Assembly (NCBI RefSeq): GCF_029846635.1
Contig: NZ_JARVTG010000004.1
Location: 1 to 33,758, forward strand
DNA length: 33,758 bases
Reading direction: 5' to 3'
From: Pokkaliibacter sp. MBI-7
GTDB lineage: Bacteria; Pseudomonadota; Gammaproteobacteria; Pseudomonadales; Balneatricaceae
The notes beneath the pieces were generated by a model that was not told where the DNA came from, made no database searches, and saw only the letters and a list, made by a program, of their open reading frames with translations. This document shows positions 21,485-29,648 of this stretch, in pieces. Numbering within the stretch: position 1 is the stretch's first letter; each line of letters begins with the position of its first letter. Made by a program: the position numbers and the translations under genes.

Positions 21485-22422
21485 TCGGCACCTCCTTTGC
21501 CTTTGCTCTTGGCGGCGCGGGCTGGTTCAAGACGTGATAGCAGCGAGGCGGTTTGTTCCTTCTGGATTTCGAGCTGACCGGACAGCCGAGCGGCTTCCTC
21601 GCGGGCCTTACTGGCTTCCGTTCTGGCATCGTCGCGTTCGGCCTGTGTGGCGGTCAGGCGCTCGGCCATGCGATGCGCTTCCTCGGCGGCCTTCTTCCTC
21701 TGGTCCTTGCTCTCCTGCTCCACGGCGTCGGTCTTGGCTTGTGCCTTCGCCAGCTCCGTTTGCAGGCTCGCCGCGTGCTTCTCGGCTTGGTTGGCATTGG
21801 CGGTCGCGGTCGCCAGGTCGGCGCGTAGGGTTTCCACCTTTTCACTGCTGGCCGTGGCCTGCTCCTGGGCTTTGTCACGTTCCGCGCGCAGGCGTTCGGC
21901 TTCCTGGTGGGCGTGATCGAGTTCGGTGCGCAGCTCTCCGGCTCGGGCGTCAGCGGTGCGGGCTTGTTCCTGAGCAGCGGTGAGCTGTCCGCGTAGGTCT
22001 TCCGCTTCATGCTCTGCCTTGTCTGCTCGGGCATCGAGGTCGGCACAACGGGTTTTCAGGGCTTCCACTTCCTCGGCCAGCCGGTCGGCCAGTTCCGTTG
22101 CTTCGGCCTGGGCGGCTTCCATTTCAGCGCGGGCGGCTTCGAGGGCTTCGCGGTCGGTCGCAAGTCGGCTATGGGCCAGCTCCAAGGCGAGGGTCCAAAT
22201 GTCGGCCCCAACTTCGGCCAGGCGCTCGGTCACGGCTTCGGGGGCTGGCTCCTTGACCTTCTCGCCGCTGGCTTTCTGCTTGGCCTTCCACTCGTTGAGT
22301 ACCGGCGAAATGGTGGTGAAGCTGCCCCCGGTGATCTTGCGCACGGCTTCCAGCGTGGGGCGCTGGCCTTCGGCGGCGATCTGGTCGGCGGCTTCAAATA
22401 TCTGGTCGCGGGAAATTGCCAT
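21481..22422 (-). CDS. kfrA: KfrA coiled-coil DNA-binding protein
   Basis: A 313-residue protein from the ATG at 22422, behind AGGAG; an ATG two codons upstream is also possible. The N-terminal DNA-binding helix-turn-helix lies at about residues 1-45 (SRDQIFEAADQIAAEGQRPTLEAVRKITGGSFTTIS). It is followed by a very long alanine/glutamate/arginine coiled coil (about 75-290) and a basic tail. KfrA autoregulates and helps stability in IncP and IncW plasmids. A strong inverted repeat overlaps its promoter. Confidence 0.92.
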   Translation of the reverse strand: MAISRDQIFEAADQIAAEGQRPTLEAVRKITGGSFTTISPVLNEWKAKQKASGEKVKEPAPEAVTERLAEVGADIWTLALELAHSRLATDREALEAARAEMEAAQAEATELADRLAEEVEALKTRCADLDARADKAEHEAEDLRGQLTAAQEQARTADARAGELRTELDHAHQEAERLRAERDKAQEQATASSEKVETLRADLATATANANQAEKHAASLQTELAKAQAKTDAVEQESKDQRKKAAEEAHRMAERLTATQAERDDARTEASKAREEAARLSGQLEIQKEQTASLLSRLEPARAAKSKGKGGAE

Positions 22423-22436
22423 AATCAATTACTCCT

Positions 22437-22475
22437 GTAGTATGTAGTAGGTTGTAGTATACTACTACATACTAC
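22437..22475 (-). promoter_or_regulatory. KfrA operator/promoter
   Basis: GTAGTATGTAGTAG (22437-22450) is perfectly inverted as CTACTACATACTAC (22462-22475). A central palindrome, GTAGTATACTAC (22454-22465), overlaps the right arm by four bases. It lies 15 bases before the kfrA ATG and covers the likely -10, as expected for autorepression. Confidence 0.8.
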
Positions 22476-22567
22476 AAAAATACAGCAAACTTGCGAAAAA
22501 ACTCCTTCGTCCCTATACTCGATCCACAGCTACTTTCCGTTGCTCCTGCAAGGTTGGCGGATTGTAT

Positions 22568-22600
22568 AAGCCCGAAGTGTTGCCGCGCTTCGGGCTTTTC
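22568..22600 (+). terminator. Hairpin with T-run within an orphan leader
   Basis: AAGCCCGAAG (22568-22577) / CTTCGGGCTT (22588-22597), followed by TTTC. No gene precedes it on the + strand. The neighbouring 22530-22560 resembles (on the minus strand) the leader of the leading-region promoters but has no gene behind it. The rest of the 22476-22741 gap holds no supported gene. Confidence 0.5.
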
Positions 22601-22614
22601 ATTGCCTGATAGTG

Positions 22615-22630
22615 TGGATTGTGCAATCCA
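22615..22630. promoter_or_regulatory. Isolated operator-like palindrome TGGATTGTGCAATCCA
   Basis: Identical over 16 bases to the third palindrome upstream of the SprT-like gene (8633-8648). It stands about 190 bases upstream of kfrA. Binding protein unknown. Confidence 0.55.
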
Positions 22631-22741
22631 GTTTCGGACCAAAACCGGAGCTGACAGCACGCCGCAAACTAGCGGAGGAACGGAGTCTGTTTGTGGTGGG
22701 GTGTTAGCCACCAAGGCCCGAAGGGGCGCGGTAGCCAAAAG

Positions 22742-22767
22742 AAAGGCCGGTACGACACCGGCCTTTT
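22742..22767. terminator. Terminator after the YbjQ-family gene
   Basis: AAAGGCCGGT (22742-22751) / ACCGGCCTTT (22757-22766), with T-rich flanks on both strands (TTTCTTTT on the minus strand), just beyond the stop at 22771. Confidence 0.85.
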
Positions 22768-22770
22768 GTA

Positions 22771-23091
22771 TTAGGAGGCGGGGGCTTTGACCCTGGCAAC
22801 TGTGCCGCAGTAGGTCATGAGCAGATAGACGGTGGTGCCGAACTGTGCGGTGGTGGTCGATACTCGGACGCCATAGGCCAGGTTGCCGGGCATCTGGTCT
22901 TTGCCTCGGAGCTGCATCGCCCCATTGATGAACTCGTTATAGGCTTCCTGGTGCTCGTTGCGGCCGCGTTCGGTCAGATTGCGAATGAGGCCCTTGTCTG
23001 AAATCTCGATCCTGGATGTTGTCTCGATCATCCCTAGCACCTCGATCAGCTCGTAGCCTGGTGGCAGGGTGTCGGTGGTTATTGTCAGCAT
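22771..23091 (-). CDS. YbjQ/UPF0145-family protein
   Basis: A 106-residue protein starting ATG at 23091 behind AGGAGG. The pattern LPPGYELIEVLGMIETTSRIE...RGRNEHQEAYNEFINGAMQLRG...GNLAYGVRVSTTTAQFGTTVYLLMTYCGTV matches the YbjQ (DUF74) fold, normally a chromosomal small pentameric protein sometimes called heavy-metal-binding. Function is unknown. It differs from chromosomal members by the inserted RGKDQMPGN region. It is the last gene of a short operon with the upstream membrane protein, 11 bases away. Confidence 0.75.
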   Translation of the reverse strand: MLTITTDTLPPGYELIEVLGMIETTSRIEISDKGLIRNLTERGRNEHQEAYNEFINGAMQLRGKDQMPGNLAYGVRVSTTTAQFGTTVYLLMTYCGTVARVKAPAS

Positions 23092-23102
23092 TTAGCCTCC
23101 TG

Positions 23103-23531
23103 TTATTGAGTGAAGAAAATCGGTTCGGTCGATAAGCGCATGAGCAAGGTGTCGTACAGCCACATGACGGTCATTGACACAAAGCTCACGACGGCCAGCC
23201 CGGCGGCAGCCTTCGGCAAGACCGGGTGCCCTTCGATAGAAAACCCCCAGTAGACGAGCACGACCAGCAGACCGAACGTCGCCAGCCCTCCGGCTAGCCC
23301 GAAAACCCAGCGGAGCGGCACGCGCAGCCACAGCAGAACCAGAAACAGCATGTGCCGCAGGGCGGAGCCGATACCGCGCAAAACATTGTTGTTGCGCGGA
23401 TTCCTGCCGGGTTTCACGTCGACGGGATTCTGCTCCTTCACCTCCTGGTGAGGTTGAGTAGGTTCCGGCGTTGCCGCCGGACGCTTATGCGTCTTTCCGA
23501 AAGGAACGACGTTCGAGCGCTCCATTTCCAT
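23103..23531 (-). CDS. Membrane protein, unknown
   Basis: A 142-residue protein from the ATG at 23531 behind AGGAGG; a second ATG two codons later is equally placed. The N-terminal about 50 residues are polar and proline/asparagine-rich (cytoplasmic). Hydrophobic segments follow at about 60-100 and 105-130. It is downstream of the H-NS-like gene on the same strand and 11 bases before the YbjQ gene, so the three are probably one transcript. Confidence 0.72.
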   Translation of the reverse strand: MEMERSNVVPFGKTHKRPAATPEPTQPHQEVKEQNPVDVKPGRNPRNNNVLRGIGSALRHMLFLVLLWLRVPLRWVFGLAGGLATFGLLVVLVYWGFSIEGHPVLPKAAAGLAVVSFVSMTVMWLYDTLLMRLSTEPIFFTQ

Positions 23532-23563
23532 AGCTGTTCCTCCTGACCGCGCGTGACGGCCTG

Positions 23564-23851
23564 TTACTTGATCTCTAGTTCATCCAATGACCCGCCTTTA
23601 TCCAGCCAGTCTTTTACCCACTTCGGTTTGCGGCCCTTGCCGTTCCAGGTCTGCCATTGGTCGTCAGGATTGCGATACTGCCGCTCTTGACTGGCAAGCT
23701 CCGACAAGTCTATATCGTGCGACTTTGCAATTTCGACAATTCTGCGGCGGGCGGCAGTCTTCTGTTTTGCTTCGCGTTTTTTCAACTCTGAATTGATCTT
23801 AGCGCATAGCTCTTTTAGCTCGTCGTCGCTCATGTCTTTGATTTCTTTCAA
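23564..23851 (-). CDS. korB: H-NS-like regulator (KorB-type)
   Basis: A 95-residue protein. The start is probably the TTG at 23851 (LKEIKDMSDDE), which has AGGAGG seven bases upstream; the first ATG (23833) is too far from it. The N-terminal helix/coiled coil is DDELKELCAKINSELKKRE. The C-terminal H-NS DNA-binding motif is TWNGKGRKPKWVKDWLDKG. Divergent from the transfer operon, with a shared operator between. Position matches korB of R388/pKM101, where Kor proteins repress transfer promoters. The symbol is by context; the H-NS domain is clear. Confidence 0.75.
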   Translation of the reverse strand: MKEIKDMSDDELKELCAKINSELKKREAKQKTAARRRIVEIAKSHDIDLSELASQERQYRNPDDQWQTWNGKGRKPKWVKDWLDKGGSLDELEIK

Positions 23852-23894
23852 GTTCTGGCCTCCTTTGTACCTCAAGGGTTGTTTTCGGTCTGCT

Positions 23895-23944
23895 TGACAC
23901 GTTCACGTCGCTATGTCTATCATCTATCAAAATTGCAATTTTGA
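23895..23944. promoter_or_regulatory. Divergent promoters with Kor-type operator
   Basis: The perfect 18-bp palindrome TCAAAATTGCAATTTTGA (23927-23944) lies between the korB-like and kikA-like genes. The + strand has TTGACA (about 23894-23899) and TATCAT 18 bases on. The minus strand has TTGTCA and a possible GATGAT or AGACAT -10 overlapping the palindrome. The same operator recurs at 25249 and 30709. Confidence 0.75.
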
Positions 23945-23973
23945 CAACTAATCCACCGCATAGGAGGTGTGTC

Positions 23974-24570
23974 GTGAACCGCAAGTCGATGATCGCGCTC
24001 GCTATAATGATGGGCAGCGCAGCAATTACCAGTCAATCCGCCCAGGCCAGCGATTGGGGCTGTCAGGTGCTTTTGTGCCTGTCGGACCCGCGAGGGCCTA
24101 CCACCGAAAGCGAATGCCGCCCGCCGATCCATAAGCTGTGGCGCGAGCTGGCAAAGGGGCATTCGTTCCCGTCCTGCGCTATGGCCGGAAGCTCTGACAC
24201 GGGCACCGGGTCTTTCGCGCGTCAGGTTTATGAGTGGTACGACCCCTGTCCGGAGGGCACCAAGCCCGCCGAGGGGTATATTGCCGAAAGTACCTCCCCC
24301 GACCCGAACACCTGGCGTCGCCTGAATTACTCGCTGTCGCGCATCTATACCGGGCGCGGCTGGTACGACCGCGACGAGGGCGGCCCGACGACTCGGGCGT
24401 GTGTCGGCAACCATATGGGCACTTACCGCACCGGCTCCTGGTGGGGTGGCGACCGTGACGACCGCAAGACCGTTCAGGTGTATGACAAGGTGGTTTGGCA
24501 GCAGCCGCAGAACCCCCGCGCGATTGACGTGTATATCGACGGGAATCTGCATCAACGGGTGCGCTGGTAA
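23974..24570 (+). CDS. kikA: KikA/TrbM-like exported transfer protein
   Basis: A 198-residue protein. The start is the GTG at 23974, with TAGGAGG seven bases upstream, giving MNRKSMIALAIMMGSAAITSQSAQA, a signal peptide. The mature part starts SDWGCQVLLCLSDPRGPT...ECRPPIHKLWRELAKG, the signature of the TrbM/KikA/MpfK family. It has further cysteines (SCAMAGS, DPCPEG, RACVGN) suggesting disulphides in the periplasm. In pKM101 KikA is linked to transfer-related killing of Klebsiella. First gene of the transfer operon and overlapping trwN by one base. Confidence 0.78.
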   Translation: MNRKSMIALAIMMGSAAITSQSAQASDWGCQVLLCLSDPRGPTTESECRPPIHKLWRELAKGHSFPSCAMAGSSDTGTGSFARQVYEWYDPCPEGTKPAEGYIAESTSPDPNTWRRLNYSLSRIYTGRGWYDRDEGGPTTRACVGNHMGTYRTGSWWGGDRDDRKTVQVYDKVVWQQPQNPRAIDVYIDGNLHQRVRW

Positions 24571-25241
24571 TGGCCGTGTTGGAGTTCGCCGCGCTGGCCG
24601 CGATGTGCGCGCCGAATGTCGATGTGACGACGCTTTCCGCCGTTGTCACGCATGAATCGCGAGCCAACATCTACGCAATCGGTGTCAACGGCGAGTACAC
24701 GCTACCCCGGCAGCCGCAAACCCTTGATGAAGCGGTAAACGAGGCATCTTGGCTGCTTAATAATGGGTACAATTTCGACGCTGGTCTCGGGCAAATCAAC
24801 AGCGCAAACTTCGAGTGGTTGGGATTGGAAGTACCTGACCTTTTCGACCCCTGCAAGAACCTGGAAGCGGCGGCGACGGTCCTCACGGACTGCTATAGCC
24901 GGGCTTCTGATCGGTTTGGGGAAGGGCAGGAGGCGCTGCAAGCCGCGCTCTCCTGTTACAACACTGGCAACTTTTCACGAGGGTTCCAGAACGGCTATGT
25001 GCAGAAAGTCGCGGCCAATGTCGGCGTGACGGTTCCTGCGCTTGAGCCGATTACGGATGGCGAAGGAAGGCCCCCGGTACAACTACAAGCTAGCCGAAGC
25101 AGTGAGCGCGCCACGCGCCCGGTGCGAAGCGTTCGCCAGGAACAAAGCCGTGAGCAGTCCGGCGATGTTTTCGGGGTGTCTGGGGGCGATGCCTTCGCCA
25201 CCTCTGAGCACCTGGAGGAACTGCAACAGGAGGCACAATAG
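24570..25241 (+). CDS. trwN: TrwN/VirB1 lytic transglycosylase
   Basis: A 223-residue protein. The lytic transglycosylase domain (residues about 5-150) has the catalytic glutamate in VVTHESRAN, the GLGQINSANF motif and AALSCYNTGNFSRGF. It locally opens peptidoglycan for the secretion channel. No long signal peptide is apparent; the N-terminus is moderately hydrophobic (MAVLEFAALAAMCAPN). The C-terminal about 70 residues are polar. Overlaps the upstream stop by one base (TAATG). Confidence 0.92.
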   Translation: MAVLEFAALAAMCAPNVDVTTLSAVVTHESRANIYAIGVNGEYTLPRQPQTLDEAVNEASWLLNNGYNFDAGLGQINSANFEWLGLEVPDLFDPCKNLEAAATVLTDCYSRASDRFGEGQEALQAALSCYNTGNFSRGFQNGYVQKVAANVGVTVPALEPITDGEGRPPVQLQASRSSERATRPVRSVRQEQSREQSGDVFGVSGGDAFATSEHLEELQQEAQ

Positions 25242-25243
25242 AT

Positions 25244-25272
25244 TTGCATCAAAATTGAAGTTTTGATATGAT
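25244..25272 (+). promoter_or_regulatory. korA-trwL promoter with Kor-type operator as spacer
   Basis: -35 TTGCAT (25244-25249), a 17-bp spacer and -10 TATGAT (25267-25272). The spacer is the operator TCAAAATTGAAGTTTTGA (25249-25266), a near copy of that at 23927. Confidence 0.78.
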
Positions 25273-25361
25273 TTAGATGTGTCTGGAAAAGCTAGGAGAC
25301 GTACCGGCCCAAACTGTTAGTATGCCGTCGCGCGAAATAGCACAAAACCGGGCCAACACCG

Positions 25362-25658
25362 ATGAAAACGATAGAGCAACATAGCGTTGACCTGGCTTTT
25401 AGCCAGAAAGCAGTGCGAAAGGTGACAGTAGTTCGTAGAGCTGAAAAGGAGTGGTACTTCACTTTTGAAGCTGATGATCCGGTAACGGAGAAACCTGTCA
25501 CTTACGCGATGCTGACGCAGAGAGGAAAACTCAGGACGTGGGCCGACCCGCGTAACCTGTTCGAGTTCTTAAAAGACCGGGGCGTCGGCTCCGGCATGTT
25601 CAACCTTGAAGAGGAAAGTAGCAATGAAAGTAATGGAAATGATGAAGCAGAAAACTAG
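25362..25658 (+). CDS. korA: KorA-type regulator before the pilin gene
   Basis: A 98-residue protein from the ATG at 25362, which lacks a clear ribosome binding site. N-terminal beta-rich part (VDLAFSQKAVRKVTVVRRAEKEWYFTFEADD), then AMLTQRGKLRTWADPRNLFEFLKDRG, and an acidic C-terminus. Position between VirB1 and VirB2 matches korA of pKM101/R388, and the name rests on that. Its last 35 bases overlap the start of trwL, so expression of the pilin is coupled to it. Confidence 0.65.
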   Translation: MKTIEQHSVDLAFSQKAVRKVTVVRRAEKEWYFTFEADDPVTEKPVTYAMLTQRGKLRTWADPRNLFEFLKDRGVGSGMFNLEEESSNESNGNDEAEN

Positions 25659-25929
25659 CAAACGCATTGCAGGTGCGGCCGCTGGTCTGATGGGCTTCAT
25701 GGTGGCAGCTCCGGCTTCCGCTGCTGGTCTGGATAAAGCCAAAGGCATGTTCGAGACGCTGCAATCGGAACTGACGACTATCGTGCCGATTATCGCCGCG
25801 ATTGCCCTGCTGGTTCTGTCAATTGGTTATGCGGCCAGCTTCATCCGCAAGGAAACATTCTTCCAGTGGGTTGTTGGCGTCATTATTGCCGGTTCTGCGG
25901 TGCAGATCACGGCCATGCTGTTCACCTAA
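25624..25929 (+). CDS. trwL: TrwL/VirB2 pilin
   Basis: A 101-residue pilin precursor. ATG at 25624 behind GAGGAAA. A long signal peptide ends APASAA, with cleavage before GLDKAKG. The mature part has two hydrophobic helices (TTIVPIIAAIALLVLSIGYAA; FFQWVVGVIIAGSAVQITAML) separated by a short charged loop (IRKET), typical of VirB2. It forms the conjugative pilus. Confidence 0.92.
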   Translation: MKVMEMMKQKTSKRIAGAAAGLMGFMVAAPASAAGLDKAKGMFETLQSELTTIVPIIAAIALLVLSIGYAASFIRKETFFQWVVGVIIAGSAVQITAMLFT

Positions 25930-25941
25930 CAGGGGGGCAAT

Positions 25942-26244
25942 ATGAGCCAGCACGAGCCGTTTCCCTTGTTCAAAGGTGCAACGCGCGTCGCGACCTTCTG
26001 GGGCGTCCCTATGATGCCCCTTATGGTTATGTTCATAGTCGTTGCTGTTGGCGCTCTGACCTACAGCATTTGGCTGTGGATTCTCGCTCCGGTGTTCTGG
26101 TTCATCATGGCCCAGATCACCAAGTACGACGACAAGGCGTTTCGCATCTGGTGGTTGTGGATCGACACCAAGCTCCGCAACCGCAACAAGGGCTTTTGGG
26201 GGGCCTCCACCTACAGCCCCACTAACTACCGGAAAAGGAGGTAA
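25942..26244 (+). CDS. trwM: TrwM/VirB3 inner-membrane protein
   Basis: A 100-residue protein starting ATG behind AGGGGGG. Two adjacent hydrophobic segments lie at about residues 20-60 (MMPLMVMFIVVAVGALTYSI; ILAPVFWFIMAQ), then KYDDKAFRIWWLW, the VirB3 pattern. Stops three bases before the trwK ATG. It assists VirB4 and pilus assembly. Confidence 0.92.
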   Translation: MSQHEPFPLFKGATRVATFWGVPMMPLMVMFIVVAVGALTYSIWLWILAPVFWFIMAQITKYDDKAFRIWWLWIDTKLRNRNKGFWGASTYSPTNYRKRR

Positions 26245-26247
26245 CGC

Positions 26248-28683
26248 ATGGGGGCGATGGAATCCCGCGCGGTGGCTGAGTCGGAAATCCCGGTCAGCCA
26301 ATATCTACCGTACTCACATCACGTAACCGAAAACATTATTTCGACCAAAGGGGCGGAATATCTTTCGGTTTGGAAAATCGGCGGACGTTCTCATCAAAGC
26401 GCTTCTGAGGACGACGTTTTTACCTGGGTCCGCGAGCTGAATAACACCCTGCGCGGGGTTGCATCGGCCAATCTCTCGATTTGGTCGCATGTGGTCCGTC
26501 GTCGCGTATACGAGTACCCGGAATCGGAGTTTGAAAACTCCTTTTGCCGGAACCTCGATCAGAAATATCAAGATAGCTTCACCGGCTATAGCCTGATGGT
26601 CAATGACCTGTATCTGACCATTGTTTACCGCCCGGTGAGTGACAAGGTTATGTCGTTCTTCGCGAGCCGCGAGCGTGAAACGCTGCCGCAAAAGCAGGAA
26701 CGACAAAGCGCGGCTATCAAGCAGCTCGAAGACATTAACCGCACCCTGTCGGCGTCGTTGAAGCGGTACGACGCGGAGCTGTTGGGAACCTATGAGAAGG
26801 CCGGGCATGTGTTCTCGTCTGCCCTGGAATTTCTCGCGACGCTGGTCAACGGCGAGCACCGGCCAATGCCGGTATGCCGTGAAAGGTTTGCTGATTACAT
26901 GGCGGTCAACCGTCCGTTTTTCAGCAAGTGGGGAGAAGTCGGCGAGCTGCGCACTTCGCACGGTATCCGCCGGTTCGGCATGTTGGAAATCAACGAGTAT
27001 GACGACCGCACAGAACCCGGCCAGCTTAACGTGCTGCTGGAAAGCGATTTTGAGTTCATCCTGACGCACAGCTTTTCGACGCTCTCGCGTCATGCGGCGC
27101 TGGACTATCTCAAGCGTCACAAGCGGAACCTCATTGACGCCCGCGACGTGGCCGTGCGCCAGATTAACGAGATCGACGAGGCGATGGACCAGCTTGTATC
27201 CGGTCACTTCGTCATGGGTGAACACCATTGCACCATGACGGTTTTCGGTGACACGGTGCAGGAGGTTCGCGACCACCTGGCGAAAGCCAGCTCGGCCATG
27301 CTCGATGTGGCCGTGATGCCGAAGACCGTAGACCTGGCACTAGAGGCGGGCTATTGGGCGCAGCTTCCGGCTAACTGGTCATGGCGGCCCCGTCCGGCCC
27401 CGATTACGTCGCTCAACTACCTGTCGTTTTCACCGCTGCATAACTTCATGAGCGGGAAGCCAACCGGCAACCCGTGGGGGCCTGCGGTGACGATCCTCAA
27501 AACGGTGAGCGGCACGCCGCTTTACTTCAATTTCCACGCCTCGAAAGAGGACGAGGATTCGACCGATAAGCGGCTGCTCGGTAACACCATGATGATTGGT
27601 CAGTCGAGTTCCGGTAAAACCGTAACGCTTGGTTTCCTTCTGGCGCAATCGCAGAAGTTCAAGCCGACGGTCGTAGCGTTCGACAAAGACCGGGGCATGG
27701 AAATTGCCATTCGGGCGATGGGTGGGCGCTACCTCCCGCTCAAGATGGGCGAGCCTAGCGGGTTTAATCCGTTCCAGCTCGAACCAACGGCGGCGAATAT
27801 GATTTTCCTCAAGTCGTTTGTCAAAAAGCTGGCTGCGGCAGGCGGTGAAATGATCACGCACCGCGACGAGGAAGAAATCGAAAAGGCGCTCGCGGCCATG
27901 ATGAGCGAAAGCATAGACAAGCCGTTGCGCCGTCTCTCGATGCTGACGCAGTTCCTGCCGAACCCGATTAGCGATGACCACAACGCGCGGCCTACGGTCC
28001 ACGCTCGCTTGTTGAAGTGGTGCCAGGGCGGGGAATACGGGTGGCTGTTCGACAATGAAACCGACGCTCTGAACCTCGACACGCACCGGCTTTATGGCTT
28101 CGACATTACCGAGTTCCTGGACAACCCGGACGCGCGCACGCCGGTCATGATGTACCTGCTGTTCCGTACGGAAAGCATGATCGACGGTCGTCGGTTCATG
28201 TACATCTTTGATGAGTTCTGGAAACCGTTGCAGGACGAGTATTTCGAGGACTTGGCGAAGAACAAGCAGAAAACCATTCGTAAGCAGAACGGTATTTTTG
28301 TTTTCGCCACGCAGGAGCCGGGGGACGCCCTGGAAAGCCCGATTGCAAAAACGCTGATTCAGCAATGCGCGACCGGTATTTTCCTGGCTAACCCGAAGGC
28401 CGATTACGAGGACTATACCCAAGGCTTCAAGCTGACCGACGCCGAGTTCGACCTGGTGCGCGGCCTTGGTGAGTTCAGCCGCCGTTTCCTTATCAAGCAG
28501 GGGGACAGTTCAGCGATTGCCGAGCTGAACCTATCCGGCTTTGACGACGAATTGCTGGTCCTCTCGGGTACGCCGGACAACGCCGATATGGTCGAGGAAA
28601 TCATACAGGAAGTCGGCGACAACCCTGATGTTTGGGTGCCGCTGTTCATTCAGCGTGCCCGTGCAGCAGCAGAAAGGAGCTAA
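26248..28683 (+). CDS. trwK: TrwK/VirB4 secretion ATPase
   Basis: An 811-residue protein, a normal VirB4 length. ATG behind AAGGAGG. The CagE/TrbE/VirB N-terminal region covers about residues 180-390. The ATPase domain has Walker A GQSSSGKT (about 451-458), FDKDRG, GFNPFQLEPT, Walker B (FMYIFDEFWKPL, about 650-660) and KQNGIFVFATQEPGD. It energises pilin extraction and substrate transfer at the inner membrane. Four bases separate its stop from the next ATG. Confidence 0.96.
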   Translation: MGAMESRAVAESEIPVSQYLPYSHHVTENIISTKGAEYLSVWKIGGRSHQSASEDDVFTWVRELNNTLRGVASANLSIWSHVVRRRVYEYPESEFENSFCRNLDQKYQDSFTGYSLMVNDLYLTIVYRPVSDKVMSFFASRERETLPQKQERQSAAIKQLEDINRTLSASLKRYDAELLGTYEKAGHVFSSALEFLATLVNGEHRPMPVCRERFADYMAVNRPFFSKWGEVGELRTSHGIRRFGMLEINEYDDRTEPGQLNVLLESDFEFILTHSFSTLSRHAALDYLKRHKRNLIDARDVAVRQINEIDEAMDQLVSGHFVMGEHHCTMTVFGDTVQEVRDHLAKASSAMLDVAVMPKTVDLALEAGYWAQLPANWSWRPRPAPITSLNYLSFSPLHNFMSGKPTGNPWGPAVTILKTVSGTPLYFNFHASKEDEDSTDKRLLGNTMMIGQSSSGKTVTLGFLLAQSQKFKPTVVAFDKDRGMEIAIRAMGGRYLPLKMGEPSGFNPFQLEPTAANMIFLKSFVKKLAAAGGEMITHRDEEEIEKALAAMMSESIDKPLRRLSMLTQFLPNPISDDHNARPTVHARLLKWCQGGEYGWLFDNETDALNLDTHRLYGFDITEFLDNPDARTPVMMYLLFRTESMIDGRRFMYIFDEFWKPLQDEYFEDLAKNKQKTIRKQNGIFVFATQEPGDALESPIAKTLIQQCATGIFLANPKADYEDYTQGFKLTDAEFDLVRGLGEFSRRFLIKQGDSSAIAELNLSGFDDELLVLSGTPDNADMVEEIIQEVGDNPDVWVPLFIQRARAAAERS

Positions 28684-28686
28684 ACG

Positions 28687-29397
28687 ATGAAAACCACTCT
28701 CAAGGCGGCCACGGCCGCCATCCTGGTCGCGACTGCGGGATTGCCCGCCATAGTCCCGAACGTGGCGCACGCAACGGGTATCCCCGTTTTCGACGGCGCA
28801 GCGGCGGCGAACTTTCTTCAGCAGATGATGAGGCTGAAAGAACAGCTCGACACAATGCGGAGCCAGCTTAGCCAGGCCGAACAGATGTACGAGTCCGTGA
28901 CCGGCTCGCGCGGCTTTGGGGACGTAATGCGTAACTCGCAACTGCGTCAGTATCTCCCTGACGATATGGTGTCGGTCTATGACTCGGTGAACGGCGGCGG
29001 CTATGCCGGTATCTCGGGGGCTATTGACGACATTCTCGACGCCGAAGGGTTCGACGGCTCAATTGACGACATGCAGGATCACATTGTCCAGCGCAGCCGC
29101 AACGCGGCAGCGACAGACAAGGCGATGGGCCTGCGGGCTTACGAGGGGGCGCAAGCTCGCCTCGACCAGATCGAGGCGCTGATGAACCAGATTTCAGCGA
29201 CTCAGGACCAGAAGGGGATTGATGAGCTACAAGCGCGCATCGCGGGCGAGCAAGCGGCAATCCAGAACGAAATGACCAAGCTGCAAATGATTAGCCAGTT
29301 GCAGGCCGCTGAACAGCGACTTGTGGCGGAACAGCGCCGGGAAATGAACCGCCGCATTCTGAGCAGCGATAACACGGCTATGCCGGGGATTAACTGA
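28687..29397 (+). CDS. trwJ: TrwJ/VirB5 minor pilin/adhesin
   Basis: A 236-residue protein with a signal peptide (MKTTLKAATAAILVATAGLP...VAHA) and a helical mature part (FLQQMMRLKEQLDTMRSQLSQAEQMYESVTGSRGFG), the VirB5/TrwJ pattern. It sits at the pilus tip and contacts the recipient. The ribosome binding site AAGGAGC precedes the ATG. Stop overlaps the eex ATG. Confidence 0.92.
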   Translation: MKTTLKAATAAILVATAGLPAIVPNVAHATGIPVFDGAAAANFLQQMMRLKEQLDTMRSQLSQAEQMYESVTGSRGFGDVMRNSQLRQYLPDDMVSVYDSVNGGGYAGISGAIDDILDAEGFDGSIDDMQDHIVQRSRNAAATDKAMGLRAYEGAQARLDQIEALMNQISATQDQKGIDELQARIAGEQAAIQNEMTKLQMISQLQAAEQRLVAEQRREMNRRILSSDNTAMPGIN

Positions 29398-29636
29398 TGA
29401 AAGGAACTACACGAATTCTAACTCTATGCGTCATGGCCGGGCTTCTGTCAGCTTGTAACGACGAGGCGACCCATGACGTTCAGTATTATCTCGATAATCC
29501 TGACGACCGAGCGGCAAAGATCGCGGAGTGTGCGAATAACCCAGGGGAGAAAGAAGTTTCTCCCAACTGTGTGAACGCGCGCGAGGCAGATACGAAAGCC
29601 ATGCTGTCGGGCAAAGAGATGCCTTCAATTCGATAG
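29397..29636 (+). CDS. eex: EexN-family entry-exclusion lipoprotein
   Basis: A 79-residue protein with a lipobox (LLSAC) after a short signal sequence. The mature domain DVQYYLDNPDDRAAKIAECANNPGE...PNCVNAREA is the EexN family signature. It prevents a cell that already carries the plasmid from receiving it. Located between VirB5 and VirB6, exactly as in pKM101/R388. Start overlaps the trwJ stop. Confidence 0.9.
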   Translation: MKGTTRILTLCVMAGLLSACNDEATHDVQYYLDNPDDRAAKIAECANNPGEKEVSPNCVNAREADTKAMLSGKEMPSIR

Positions 29637-29648
29637 GAGGGTCTGCCC

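Noticed and set aside
25322..25384. Short open frame overlapping the korA start
   Set aside because: Only 20 codons with no ribosome binding site; possible coupling cannot be supported.
26314..28422. Long open frames on the minus strand across trwK (and similar ones opposite trwI and trwE)
   Set aside because: They mirror genes with clear family motifs, lack ribosome binding sites and are expected by chance in GC-rich coding DNA.
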